64,000 nt of DNA from Pseudorhodobacter aquimaris (GCF_001202025.1 NZ_LGHS01000004.1:1-64000); one strand, 5' to 3'. Positions 18,797 to 27,613 are shown, counted from the stretch's first letter. The notes: generated from the sequence alone by a model not told the origin. Numbers and translations: made by a program.

Positions 18797-19627
18797 CTAT
18801 CTGTTACTACGTAATAATATTATTTCTATCCGGTTGTTTCGTATGGCCATAGGGTTCGCGGTGGCGGGTTTTTTATCCGCAAAACCGCCAATTCGTGCGA
18901 CCCTTTCCGAATCAAGTCCGAACTGTTGAAGATGGCTGCGCATTGCTTGCGCGCGCGCCGCCGACAAAGCCCATGCAGGGTTTTCGACCAGTGTGATCGG
19001 AAAGGATCTGACGTGGCCATTGACCGCAAGCTTGTTGGCGGCAAGCGACAAGACCTCTGCCAGCAGCGTTGCAATGTCATCCAGAACTGGCATGGGGGTT
19101 GCGGTAAGACCCTCAAACAAGGGAACATCGTCAAGATCAAAGATCTCGATCACCATGCCCTCATCCGTTACCTTGGTGACGACATGACGCATCGCCCGCT
19201 CCATCGTCATGCTCTCACCGCCGCGGGCGAGCAGAGCTTTTTCGATCAGCTCTGCTTCCATTTTGGCATCTGTCGGTGCGGCATCCTCACCGCCCTCTGA
19301 GGCCGCGATTGGTTCGGGCGTGCTGGTTCCACTTTCCGGTTTCTGGCCTGACGTCGTGATATCGTCACCGCCAAACGCATCAGATCCACCACCCGAAATT
19401 CGAGTGATCGGAATTGTGGGACTAAAATAATCCGCAAGCCCTTTTCGTTGTTTTTCAGTTGTTGCATTTAGCAGCCACATAAGCATGAAGAAGGCCATCA
19501 TGGCCGTCACAAAGTCAGCATAGGCGACTTTCCACGCACCACCGTGGTGTCCGCCGCCTTTGATTATTTTCTTCCGCTTAATGATGACTGGTCTGGCATT
19601 TGATTGCCGGTCCATCACATCACCCAT
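18797..19627 (-). CDS. motB: Flagellar motor stator protein MotB
   Basis: MotB anchors the stator to peptidoglycan and carries the proton-binding Asp of the motor. The 276-residue protein has a basic N-terminus (KRKKIIK) and one membrane helix, AWKVAYADFVTAMMAFFMLMWLLN, with the essential Asp at D38. An acidic low-complexity linker and a C-terminal OmpA-like domain follow (ALSAARAQAMRSHL and the end NRIEIILL). The next ATG four codons in is an alternative start. motA is not in the window, so the stator partner must be encoded elsewhere. It is first in the leftward flagellar block. Confidence 0.93.
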   Translation of the reverse strand: MGDVMDRQSNARPVIIKRKKIIKGGGHHGGAWKVAYADFVTAMMAFFMLMWLLNATTEKQRKGLADYFSPTIPITRISGGGSDAFGGDDITTSGQKPESGTSTPEPIAASEGGEDAAPTDAKMEAELIEKALLARGGESMTMERAMRHVVTKVTDEGMVIEIFDLDDVPLFEGLTATPMPVLDDIATLLAEVLSLAANKLAVNGHVRSFPITLVENPAWALSAARAQAMRSHLQQFGLDSERVARIGGFADKKPATANPMAIRNNRIEIILLRSNR

Positions 19628-20015
19628 TTATTACACCCGGGTTCATACCTACACCCGAGCAGTAAAGGGCATGTTAACCTGTACAATTTTCATGACTTTC
19701 GGGGGCTGATAGGCCGGAAGCGGACGCTTTCGTTCAGGTTTCCGACTTGCTTGTTCCCCGCAGGCAAAGAGACATCTGCCCGGTTTTACCAATGGGTGTG
19801 CAAAACGGCTTTTCTGCCGTGATCGGACATCAGGTGCGGGATGTTCAGGGCGGGATGCTTGTATAAAAAGCGGGGCGCGGCATTATACAACCGATAGATG
19901 ATCCAATGTCTTTTGCGATAGGATGAGCGGCGCCCAATGCCTTGATGACGGATAGTCGACAAAATATAGCTGCACTGGTAGGACAGTGCCAAAGATTTAG
20001 CATGAGGAATGAACA
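19628..20015. other. Intergenic region between motB and the glycerophosphotransferase gene
   Basis: No gene is supported in these 388 bases, which separate divergent transcription units. The motB promoter must lie at the left and the promoter listed next at the right. I found no sigma-28 or sigma-54 consensus for the flagellar side. Confidence 0.5.
19942..19970 (+). promoter_or_regulatory. Candidate sigma-70 promoter of the poly-G gene
   Basis: TTGATG at 19942-19947 is followed after exactly 17 bases by TATAGC at 19965-19970. This would start transcription near 19977, about 40 bases before the ATG at 20016. Each box matches four of six consensus bases, so the call is tentative. Confidence 0.4.
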
Positions 20016-21348
20016 ATGCTGGTTTGTGACGATAAAGAAAAAATCGAAGCGCTGCTTGCGTTTTATAAAATCAGCCTTGGAAATGCCTTGCAAAGCGGGC
20101 GCTCGGAAATTGCCCTGCGCGAAATACCGGCAAGGAAAAGCGCGGCGACCAGCCTGCTCAACCTGTTTTTATACAACCCTGAAGTTGCCTATATTTGGGG
20201 GGGGGGATCTGGCGTATTCCCAGCTCGATATCTACCGTCCATATATGGCCAGATCGAAACGAAAAAGCGCGGTGGTCTGCAAGGGCTTGAAGGGTAAGAA
20301 AATCCCGAATTTTGCGCCAGAAGGGGTGCCTGTTTTCCATTACGAAGACGGCTTTGAGCCGCATCTCTTTTTGTCAAACTGCAAGAACCTGCACACAGCT
20401 GTCTATCCAACGAACAAGCTGGGGAATGTAAAATACCTCAAGGAAAACCCGCAGATGGTCCATGTCCTTGGCTTGCACGGAGATTCGGACAAGCCGTCAA
20501 CGGTGACGCGTCTCAGCCAGATGTATGACTATGTTGTTGCGGCGGATGCCACCGCAACCAACCGGATTCTTGCGTCCGGCCTGCAATTTGCGGCTGATCG
20601 GGTGCTTGTGATCGGCGGCTCGCCTATTGAGGGGCTGGAGGCGATACGCCAACCCGGAGAGATCAAGAAAATCATCTATGCGCCAACCTGGGAAGGCTAT
20701 GACGCCGCGGGTAATTTCAGCTCTTTGGCGGCGCTGGCCTCTGAATTTATGGACTGTGTGAAAGATGGTGTTGAACTGCGTTTTCGTCCGCATCCGGGAA
20801 CCGGGCTGAACGATAAATCATACAAGCCCCTGGCCGAAGGGCTGAAGGCGGTCGCAAAGGGAAAAGGCAAGGTTGCCGATTTTAATTGGTCTGATGTTTT
20901 GATTGCAGATGTGTCGGGCGTCGTGTCCGAATATCTTTATTCCCGCAAGCCGGTCGTTATTCCGATTGATACGCAGAATAAAAAGCTCGAAGCCTATATC
21001 CGCGCCACGAGCCTGCCGAATTATTGCTATCTTTGGGATTTCCGCGCGATGTCGCTGAATGATTTCCTGAAATCGATTGCAACGGATCCCCTTTGGGAAA
21101 ACCGGCTGAAGAAGCGTGAGGATATGTTCTTTGGCGCGGAAACCCAGCAGGAGGTTGCCGATATTTTTGATAGCAAGATCGGCCTGTGCGAATCCGTCTG
21201 GAAAAACCGGAAAATGCAGCAAGGCTGTTTGCCGGTGGGCGCAGAGAGCCATCTGTCCCGGCTGGGCTTGCCGACCGACCCCGCGCTGGCGGAGCTGGTT
21301 CAATCTGTCGTTGATGGCAAGACAATGCTCATCTGGCCAAATGAATAA
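20016..21348 (+). CDS. CDP-glycerol glycerophosphotransferase-like protein, out of frame at a G10 tract
   Basis: The ATG at 20016 has a GAGG Shine-Dalgarno 8 bases upstream. Its frame encodes a plausible N-terminus (KEKIEALLAFYKISLGNAL...) up to a run of ten G at 20197-20206. There it shifts out of frame and stops at 20297 (93 residues). The remaining protein continues in the next frame from DLAYSQLDIYRPYMARS to 21348. A tract of nine G would restore one 443-residue protein. The downstream part is a GT-B fold of the TagF/polyglycerol-phosphate type, with IYAPTWEGY, LRFRPHPG and ADVSGVVSEYLYSRKPVVIP. Such enzymes add polyol-phosphate units to surface polymers. It may be a phase-variable gene, a pseudogene or a sequencing error. 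An in-frame upstream ATG at 19942 gives an unlikely N-terminus. Confidence 0.75.
20197..20206 (+). repeat. Homopolymeric G10 tract inside a coding region
   Basis: Ten consecutive G follow ATATTT within the glycerophosphotransferase gene. With nine or twelve G, the upstream frame (ending AYIW, then Gly) joins the downstream frame (DLAYSQ). With ten it does not. This is the form of a slipped-strand contingency tract. Confidence 0.9.
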
Positions 21349-21419
21349 TCGCCCCGCCCCTTAGCTGCGCCGGGTGTAGATCCTGTCGTGACCAAGACCG
21401 AAGTCATGAAAGAAAAGCC

Positions 21420-22199
21420 GTGGAACTCCAGAAACTATCTGAGCTGAAGCTGTTTGGTTTGCGTGTGACAAATGGAATAGATACGCGGGGGAAGCACATC
21501 AAAGTGCGGTTCGAGGCCCCGGCGCAGCTTAATAACGCCCCGATGTTCTACTATGGCGACCTGTCCGTCGGTCGCTATACCTATCTGCGCACCGGGACCG
21601 CGCGGCACGTCAGCTCGATTGGCCGATATTGCAGTATCGGGCCGGATGTTGTCCTTGGTGAGGGCGAACACCCGACAAACTGGCTCTCGACCTCCCCTGC
21701 GCAATATTCAGCGGGGCAGTTTGCGTGGTATCCCGGCGAAAAACAGCGAATAAAGAACAGAAGGATAGTGGCAACGGCCGAAAATGCAAATTTCGCCACA
21801 GGGGATATTGTTATCGGGCATGATGTCTGGGTTGGCGGTAACTCGGTCGTCCGGCGTGGCGTGAAAATCGGTTCCGGCGCTGTGATTGCTGGCGGTTCAT
21901 TTGTGACCAAAGACGTGCCACCCTATGCAATCGTCGGGGGAACACCGGCAAAAATCATTCGCTACAGGTTTGATGAAGAAACGGTTGCAAAACTGATGGC
22001 AATCAAGTGGTGGCGGTTTGACGTTAACGCGCTGGCCGGTGTCTCATTCGATGTTCCAGACAAAGCGATTGATGAAATCGCCAACCGTGAGGCTCGGGGC
22101 GAGCTTCGGGACGTTCCATATGAATTTCGGGAAGTGATGGTGAACACCAAGGGTTATCATTCTCTTGTAGAGACCCCTCAGTCCGTGGTATTTGAGTGA
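21420..22199 (+). CDS. Left-handed beta-helix acetyltransferase (CatB/WbbJ-like)
   Basis: The 259-residue protein belongs to the hexapeptide-repeat acyltransferases, close to the CatB/xenobiotic acetyltransferase group. It should O- or N-acetylate a sugar from acetyl-CoA. Hexapeptide turns are seen in YGDLSVGRYTYLRTG, IGRYCSIGPDVVLGEGEHP and IVIGHDVWVGGNSVVRRGVKIGSGAVIAGGSFVTKDVPPYAIVGG, broken by the active-site loop typical of the group. The family end IRYRFDEETVAKLMAIKWW is present. The start is GTG; an ATG at 21406 is out of frame. It follows the glycerophosphotransferase gene by 71 bases and probably decorates the same surface polymer. Confidence 0.88.
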   Translation: MELQKLSELKLFGLRVTNGIDTRGKHIKVRFEAPAQLNNAPMFYYGDLSVGRYTYLRTGTARHVSSIGRYCSIGPDVVLGEGEHPTNWLSTSPAQYSAGQFAWYPGEKQRIKNRRIVATAENANFATGDIVIGHDVWVGGNSVVRRGVKIGSGAVIAGGSFVTKDVPPYAIVGGTPAKIIRYRFDEETVAKLMAIKWWRFDVNALAGVSFDVPDKAIDEIANREARGELRDVPYEFREVMVNTKGYHSLVETPQSVVFE

Positions 22200-22324
22200 A
22201 CACCCAGCGCATTTTCCGGAGAGTTTTTACGATTGCAACGGCCAATTAAAGTAGCCGTGATGCCAGAAGGCTACTTGGCGTGAGGGAAGTTCAACATCTA
22301 TTGCAGCAACGCGGCAAAGCTATT

Positions 22325-22438
22325 GGGCGAAAACGGACGGACGAATTCTGCCAAGATACGGTGCGTATTGCGCTGACGCACAAACAGGTGGCGGATGATT
22401 TGAGTGCCGGGATTTCTTTCGGTAGCCGTTGCGTTTGA
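22325..22438 (+). pseudogene. IS3-family transposase OrfA, N-terminal remnant
   Basis: The frame reads GRKRTDEFCQDTVRIALT, then KQVADDLSAGIS, before degenerating. This is the helix-turn-helix start of an IS3 OrfA, in which relatives have KR.TDEFRRDAVRIALT...QVA.DLGVG.S. No start codon, no leucine zipper and no OrfB are present. The rest of 22200-22499 holds nothing else I can support. The remnant marks the right edge of the polysaccharide island. Confidence 0.55.
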
Positions 22439-22499
22439 GATCCAAAAGCCGGAATGGGCGAGGTTTGCGTTCTGGGGCTTTTTGCGCTTTGGTGGGGTT

Positions 22500-23072
22500 A
22501 TGGAACAACTATTAGCCAAGGTTCGGGCCTGTACATTGTGCAACGGGCTGCCGTTGGGGCCGCGCCCCTTGGTGCAGGCAAGCGCTACGTCGCGGTTGTT
22601 GATCGCGGGGCAGGCGCCGGGACGCGCGACCCATATCAAGGGGATTCCCTTTGATGATGCCTCGGGGCGCAGGCTTCGGACATGGCTGGGGCTTGATACG
22701 GCTGATTTCTATGATCCGGCAAAGGTTGCGATCCTGCCTATGGGGTTTTGCTTTCCGGGGACGGGGAAAAACGGTGATCTGCCGCCACGTCCGGAATGTG
22801 CGCCAACGTGGCGCCACCCGTTACTAGAAGCGATGCCTGATGTGGCATTGGCGTTGATTATCGGGCGCTATGCCTTGGCGTGGCACCTGCCAACCGCGGG
22901 CAAACGCCCTTTGACAAATGTGGTGGGGGCGACGGATCTGCCGCAGGGTATCGCTGTCCTTCCCCATCCCAGCCCCCGTAACAACCGGTGGCTGAGACAA
23001 AACCCGTGGTTTGAAGCGCAAACCCTGCCCAAGTTAAGGGAAAGCATCGCCGATTTATGGCAAGACGGGTAG
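22500..23072 (+). CDS. Uracil-DNA glycosylase-family protein
   Basis: The 190-residue protein has the uracil-DNA glycosylase superfamily fold. Its N-terminus holds a Cys pair (CTLCNGLPLGPRP). LLIAGQAPGRATHIKGIPFDDASGRRLRTWLG contains the GxxPG-like motif A of the family. VLPHPSPRNNRWLRQNPWF is motif B, with HPSPRN. The catalytic Asp or Asn of classical UDG is not obvious, so the substrate is uncertain. The ATG at 22500 is chosen because homology begins there; upstream sequence is transposon debris. It is a lone gene ahead of the cco cluster. Confidence 0.85.
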   Translation: MEQLLAKVRACTLCNGLPLGPRPLVQASATSRLLIAGQAPGRATHIKGIPFDDASGRRLRTWLGLDTADFYDPAKVAILPMGFCFPGTGKNGDLPPRPECAPTWRHPLLEAMPDVALALIIGRYALAWHLPTAGKRPLTNVVGATDLPQGIAVLPHPSPRNNRWLRQNPWFEAQTLPKLRESIADLWQDG

Positions 23073-23277
23073 CGGGTTGATTTGCCTCAATGTGGTGGCA
23101 GAGCAATGTGCTATTCTTGGTGCTGGTCGGTTCTTTTGCCGACCAGCCACCGCCACACCTTTCCTGTTCGCGCATGTTTCAAGGGGTGTCGGTGGCTTTT
23201 TGTGCTAAAAAACTTTGCCAGCCGCGCGCAGATGTCGCAGCGGAATGGGCCCCAAAACCTTTATCTGTGATATGTTA

Positions 23278-23291
23278 TTGATGCAGGTCAA
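23278..23291 (+). promoter_or_regulatory. FnrL/Fnr-type box upstream of ccoG
   Basis: TTGATGCAGGTCAA at 23278-23291 matches the Fnr consensus TTGATNNNNATCAA at nine of ten fixed bases. Placed at -41.5 it predicts a start near 23326, with GATATC at 23314-23319 as -10 and a leader of about 23 bases to the GTG. A weaker match, TTGATTTGCCTCAA, lies at 23077-23090. Confidence 0.7.
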
Positions 23292-23348
23292 AGCAGCGGT
23301 CGCACTGTTGCGGGATATCAGCGCCTGAACCGAAGCCGGAGTAATGCC

Positions 23349-24779
23349 GTGAGCAGCCCAGATACCGAACCCAAAAGCCTATATGCCAAACGTGAGCCGA
23401 TCTTTCCGCGCCGCGTCAAGGGTGCGTTTCGAAACCTTAAATGGTGGATCATGGCCTTCACGCTGGGCCTTTACTACATCACGCCATGGCTGCGCTGGGA
23501 TCGCGGGCCAAGCCTGCCTGATCAGGCGGTTCTGGTCGATATGGCCAACCGCCGGTTCTTCTTTTTGATGATCGAGATATGGCCGCATGAGTTTTACTTT
23601 GTCGCGGGCCTGTTGATCATGGCAGGGTTGGGTCTTTTTCTGTTTACCTCGGCTGCGGGGCGTGTGTGGTGCGGCTATGCCTGCCCGCAAACCGTCTGGA
23701 CCGATCTTTTCATTCTGGTAGAGCGCTGGATTGAGGGCGACCGGAACGCGCGTCTGCGCCTGCATCGCAGCAAGTGGACCGCCGAGAAGATCCGCAAGAC
23801 AGCGACCAAATGGACAGCATGGCTTTTGATCGCGGTCGCGACTGGCGGCGCTTGGGTATTTTACTTTACCGATGCGCCAACACTGGCCGTTGATCTGGTC
23901 ACCGGACAGGCGCATTTCCTTGCCTATATGACCATTCTGGTGCTGACCGCGACGACCTTCTTTTTCGGTGGGTTTTTCCGTGAACAGATCTGTATTTACG
24001 CCTGCCCGTGGCCGCGCATTCAGGCCGCGATGATCGATGAGGATACGCTGACCATCAACTATCGCCATTGGCGCGGAGAGCCGCGCGGCAAGTTGCAAAA
24101 GGGTGAGGTGGCCAGCACAAACGGCGATTGCATCGATTGCATGGCCTGCGTCAACGTTTGCCCGATGGGGATCGATATCCGCGACGGGCAGCAAATGGCC
24201 TGTATCACCTGCGGTTTGTGCATTGATGCCTGCAATGATGTGATGGACCGGATCGGCAAGCCACGGGATCTGATCGGCTATATGGCGCTGACGGATGAGG
24301 TTGCGGAAATCTCGGGCAAAGCGCCAAAATCGGTGTGGAAACACGTCTTTCGGCCGCGCACGATCATGTATACTGTCTTGTGGTCGGGGGTCGGGATTGC
24401 CCTTGTGGTGGCCCTGTTCTTGCGCAGCTCGGTTGATCTGAACGTAACGCCGGTGCGCAATCCGACCTTTGTTACACTGTCTGACGGGACCATTCGCAAC
24501 ACCTATGATATACGGGTGCTGAACAAGCTTGGGCATGATATGGATCTGAATGTTTCGCTGACCTCAGAGGCTGATCTTCGGATTGCCTTGGAAGGGACTG
24601 ACGCGACGACGGTTTCGGTCCGGGCGAATGAGCAGCAGACCCAGCGGGTCTATGTCTTTGCAGCGCCGGGTTCCGAGGCGGCACTGTCCGACCGGACCGA
24701 TCTGCGCTTGTGGGTCGAGGATGGCGATGGGACCAACCGGATCTATCACGACACGATCTTTAACGGAAAAGGTAAATAG
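23349..24779 (+). CDS. ccoG: Cytochrome c oxidase accessory protein CcoG (RdxA/FixG)
   Basis: CcoG is a membrane ferredoxin-like protein needed for assembly of cbb3-type cytochrome oxidase, where it is reported to reduce copper. The 476-residue protein has five or so membrane segments, the WCGYACPQTVW motif and a second Cys pair in CIYACPWPR. Two 4Fe-4S clusters follow: CIDCMACVNVCP at about residues 261-272 and CITCGLCIDACN near 281-292. An Ig-like C-terminal domain lies beyond about residue 360. The GTG start has GGAG 7 bases upstream; an ATG at 23344 is out of frame. Fnr control is likely. ccoNOQP is not adjacent. Confidence 0.96.
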   Translation: MSSPDTEPKSLYAKREPIFPRRVKGAFRNLKWWIMAFTLGLYYITPWLRWDRGPSLPDQAVLVDMANRRFFFLMIEIWPHEFYFVAGLLIMAGLGLFLFTSAAGRVWCGYACPQTVWTDLFILVERWIEGDRNARLRLHRSKWTAEKIRKTATKWTAWLLIAVATGGAWVFYFTDAPTLAVDLVTGQAHFLAYMTILVLTATTFFFGGFFREQICIYACPWPRIQAAMIDEDTLTINYRHWRGEPRGKLQKGEVASTNGDCIDCMACVNVCPMGIDIRDGQQMACITCGLCIDACNDVMDRIGKPRDLIGYMALTDEVAEISGKAPKSVWKHVFRPRTIMYTVLWSGVGIALVVALFLRSSVDLNVTPVRNPTFVTLSDGTIRNTYDIRVLNKLGHDMDLNVSLTSEADLRIALEGTDATTVSVRANEQQTQRVYVFAAPGSEAALSDRTDLRLWVEDGDGTNRIYHDTIFNGKGK

Positions 24780-24780
24780 C

Positions 24781-25254
24781 ATGACGGATGATCAGGGGTT
24801 TCGTATCACTGGACGCAAGGTGCTGTTCTTCACCGTCGGTGCCTTTGGTATCATTATCGCGGTCAACCTTTTGATGGCCTATAAGGCAATCAGCACCTTT
24901 CCGGGGTTAGAGGTGAAAAACTCCTATGTCGCCAGTCAGAGCTTTGACGCCGACCGCAGCGCGCAGATCGGCTTGGGCTGGACACTCGCCCCTGAATATG
25001 ACGGGGCTGCCGATGAGCTGCGCCTCGCCTTTACCGACAATACGGGCTACCCTGCGGAGGTTTCGTCGCTTTCCGTGCTGATTGGCCGTGCGACAGAGGC
25101 CAGCGATGACGTGCGCCCAGATTTTGTGCGCAAATCGGGCGTTTTCATCGCGCCACTTAAACTCGGCATCGGGAAATGGATGATGCAGGTAGAGGCGACG
25201 GCGCCTGATGGCACCCTCTTTCGCCAGCGCATTGATCTGAATATACGAGGATAG
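24781..25254 (+). CDS. ccoH: Cytochrome oxidase assembly protein CcoH (FixH)
   Basis: CcoH is a small membrane protein that stabilises the cbb3 oxidase during assembly. The 157-residue product has a single N-terminal membrane helix (VLFFTVGAFGIIIAVNLLMAY) followed by the FixH signature FPGLEVKNSYVASQSFDADRS, which spans about residues 45-65. A periplasmic beta-rich domain follows. The ATG lies one base after the ccoG stop; a longer frame from inside ccoG is not credible. ccoI begins two bases after its stop. Confidence 0.95.
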   Translation: MTDDQGFRITGRKVLFFTVGAFGIIIAVNLLMAYKAISTFPGLEVKNSYVASQSFDADRSAQIGLGWTLAPEYDGAADELRLAFTDNTGYPAEVSSLSVLIGRATEASDDVRPDFVRKSGVFIAPLKLGIGKWMMQVEATAPDGTLFRQRIDLNIRG

Positions 25255-25256
25255 AA

Positions 25257-27449
25257 ATGTCACTGGTAGAGGAATATGATGCAGGCCATGTAAGCCCCTC
25301 GGCTTGTCCGGCCTGTGCTGTTGCCCCCTCGGCCGAGCGTCTGGCACAGATGAGCCAACCCAGCCATGCACGGTTGATGTTGTCATTGCCCACAGCGCAT
25401 TGCGCGGCCTGTATGTCTACGGTGGAAAACGGCCTTCAGGCCCTACCGGGGGTGCAATCGGCCCGTGTCAATCTGACCTTACGGCGCGTCAGCGTGGATG
25501 CCGCCCCCGATGTCACCGCCGCCAGCCTGATCCCTGTTCTGGCGGGTCTGGGCTATGAGGCGCATGAGCTGGACCCCGGATTGCTCTCGGCGACAGAAAC
25601 CGACAAGCAGGGCCGCGATTTGCTGATGCGTTTGGGCGTGGCGGGCTTTGCGATGATGAACGTCATGCTGCTCTCGGTGGCGGTATGGTCGGGGGCAGGG
25701 GATGCGACACGCGATCTGTTCCACTGGATCTCTGCCGCGATTGCCTTGCCTACGGTGGTCTTCGCAGGCCAGCCGTTTTTCAAATCGGCATGGGCCAGTT
25801 TGCGGGCAGGGCGATTGGGTATGGATGTGCCGATCTCTTTGGCGCTGGTTCTGGCCTCTTCGATCAGCCTGTTCGAGACCTTTAATTCCGGCCATCATGC
25901 CTATTTTGATGCGGCGGTAATGTTGACGTTTTTCCTGTTGGGGGGGCGTTACCTTGATCATCGCACACGTGCCGTAGCCCGCTCCGCCGCTGAGGAACTT
26001 GCAGCACTGGAGGTGCCGCGCGCCACGCGTCTGCTGGACCGGGTTGAGGAAGAGGTTGCCATCTCCGCCCTTGCAATCGGCGATATCGTTCGCGTGCGTC
26101 CCGGTGGCCGGATGCCGGTGGACGGTGTGGTGACCCATGGCACGTCCGAGGTTGACCGCTCTTTGCTGACGGGCGAAAGTCTGCCGTCCATGGCAGCGCC
26201 GGGGATGGCCATTGCCGCAGGGGAAATTAACCTGACCGGCCCGCTTTTGGTCCGCGTCACCGCCGCAGGGCGCGACAGCAGTCTGCACCGCATGGCCGAT
26301 CTGGTTGCCGTGGCCGAAAGCGCCAAGACCAAACACACCAGCCTTGCCGATCGTGCCGCCCGCGCCTATTCGCCGCTTGTGCATATTCTGTCCTTTGCCG
26401 CATTTGGCTTTTGGATGTGGCGGACAGGGGGCGATTTGCGTTACGCGGTCAATATCTCGGCGGCGGTGCTGATTATTACCTGCCCTTGCGCCTTGGGGCT
26501 GGCTGTGCCTGCGGTGGTCACGGCGGCCAGTGGGCGGCTGTTTCGCAAGGGGTTGCTGATCAAGGACGGCACCGCGCTGGAACGTCTGGCCGAGGTGGAT
26601 CATGTGGTGTTCGACAAAACCGGCACGTTGACGCTTGGCACACCCAAGCCGGTGAACCTTGACGCCTTGCCACCATCGGTGCTTGGCGTGGCGTTGGGGC
26701 TGGCCGGGGCGTCATCGCATCCGCTGGCGATGGCGCTGAGCAAGGCGTCCGATATCGCGCCTGCCGTTTTGTCGGATGTACAAGAGGTGCCGGGCTATGG
26801 GATCGAGGGGCGGCTGGACGGCAAGCTGGTCCGTCTGGGCCGTGCGGAATGGGTCGGCGCAACGCCTGCGGCGCAAACCGCGACCTATCTTGCGCTGGGC
26901 AGTGAAACACATGCGATCTTGTTCGCTGACAAGCTGCGCCCGGGGGCTGAGGTCGCCGTGGCCGCGATGAAGGCGGCGGGGTTGAAGCTGACGTTGCTTT
27001 CGGGGGATGCGCCCGCACCTGTGGTCGATCTTGCCGCGCGGATCGGGATTGAGGATTGGCAGGCGGGGCAGTTACCGACAGAAAAGGCTGATTTTGTCAA
27101 AGCGTTGCAAGACGCGGGCCATAAGGTTCTGATGATCGGTGACGGTTTGAACGACACGGCGGCGCTGGCACAGGCCCATGTGTCGATCTCACCGGCGACG
27201 GCCCTTGATGCGGCGCGTACCGCATCCGATATCGTGCTTTTGGGACAGGATATGGCACCCGTCGCCGATGCGCTGCGCATCGCCAAACAATCCACCCGCC
27301 GGATCCGTGAGAATTTCATGCTTTCGGGCGGGTATAACGTGATCGCGGTGCCCTTGGCGCTGATGGGGCTGGCCACGCCGCTGCTTGCGGCCTTGGCGAT
27401 GTCGCTCTCTTCGATTACAGTATCGCTGAACGCATTGCGGTTAAGGTGA
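25257..27449 (+). CDS. ccoI: Copper-translocating P-type ATPase CcoI (FixI)
   Basis: CcoI is a P1B ATPase that supplies copper for the cbb3 oxidase. The 730-residue protein has a short Cys-containing N-terminus (CPAC), then an HMA domain with C49/C52 in HCAAC. The membrane metal site CPC is near residue 408, and the phosphorylation motif DKTGTLT near 453. Further motifs are the HP motif of the nucleotide domain (SSHPLA) and GDGLNDTAALA near 630. It sits between ccoH and ccoS, the standard order, which separates it from detoxifying CopA pumps. Confidence 0.96.
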   Translation: MSLVEEYDAGHVSPSACPACAVAPSAERLAQMSQPSHARLMLSLPTAHCAACMSTVENGLQALPGVQSARVNLTLRRVSVDAAPDVTAASLIPVLAGLGYEAHELDPGLLSATETDKQGRDLLMRLGVAGFAMMNVMLLSVAVWSGAGDATRDLFHWISAAIALPTVVFAGQPFFKSAWASLRAGRLGMDVPISLALVLASSISLFETFNSGHHAYFDAAVMLTFFLLGGRYLDHRTRAVARSAAEELAALEVPRATRLLDRVEEEVAISALAIGDIVRVRPGGRMPVDGVVTHGTSEVDRSLLTGESLPSMAAPGMAIAAGEINLTGPLLVRVTAAGRDSSLHRMADLVAVAESAKTKHTSLADRAARAYSPLVHILSFAAFGFWMWRTGGDLRYAVNISAAVLIITCPCALGLAVPAVVTAASGRLFRKGLLIKDGTALERLAEVDHVVFDKTGTLTLGTPKPVNLDALPPSVLGVALGLAGASSHPLAMALSKASDIAPAVLSDVQEVPGYGIEGRLDGKLVRLGRAEWVGATPAAQTATYLALGSETHAILFADKLRPGAEVAVAAMKAAGLKLTLLSGDAPAPVVDLAARIGIEDWQAGQLPTEKADFVKALQDAGHKVLMIGDGLNDTAALAQAHVSISPATALDAARTASDIVLLGQDMAPVADALRIAKQSTRRIRENFMLSGGYNVIAVPLALMGLATPLLAALAMSLSSITVSLNALRLR

Positions 27450-27453
27450 TCCC

Positions 27454-27612
27454 ATGGAAATTCTGACGATCCTTATTCCGGTTTCCCTGCTGCTTGGCGG
27501 GGCCGGCTTGGCGGCGTTTTTCTGGGCGTTGAAGACCAAACAATATGACGATCCGCAGGGTGATGCCGCGCGTATCCTGAAAACCGATTACGACGACCGC
27601 CCCAAAAGCTAG
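27454..27612 (+). CDS. ccoS: Cytochrome oxidase maturation protein CcoS
   Basis: CcoS is a short membrane protein needed to insert cofactors into cbb3 oxidase. This 52-residue frame starts with MEILTILIPVSLLLGGAGLA, one membrane helix. It continues with AFFWALKTKQYDDPQGDAARIL, in which the WALKxxQYDDPxGxAxRIL pattern is the CcoS signature. It ends with a charged tail. It starts 4 bases after the ccoI stop and completes the ccoGHIS set. The gene is convergent with the ALDH gene, whose stop is one base away, and no terminator separates them. Confidence 0.95.
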   Translation: MEILTILIPVSLLLGGAGLAAFFWALKTKQYDDPQGDAARILKTDYDDRPKS

Positions 27613-27613
27613 G

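Noticed and set aside
19942-20015. ATG at 19942 as the start of a 468-residue glycosyltransferase
   Set aside because: The N-terminus it gives is unlike the family, whereas the frame from 20016 has a ribosome site and plausible protein sequence up to the G tract.
23082-23270. Small frame between the UDG-family gene and ccoG
   Set aside because: No Shine-Dalgarno, unusual Cys/Trp-rich composition, and it lies in the probable regulatory region of ccoG.
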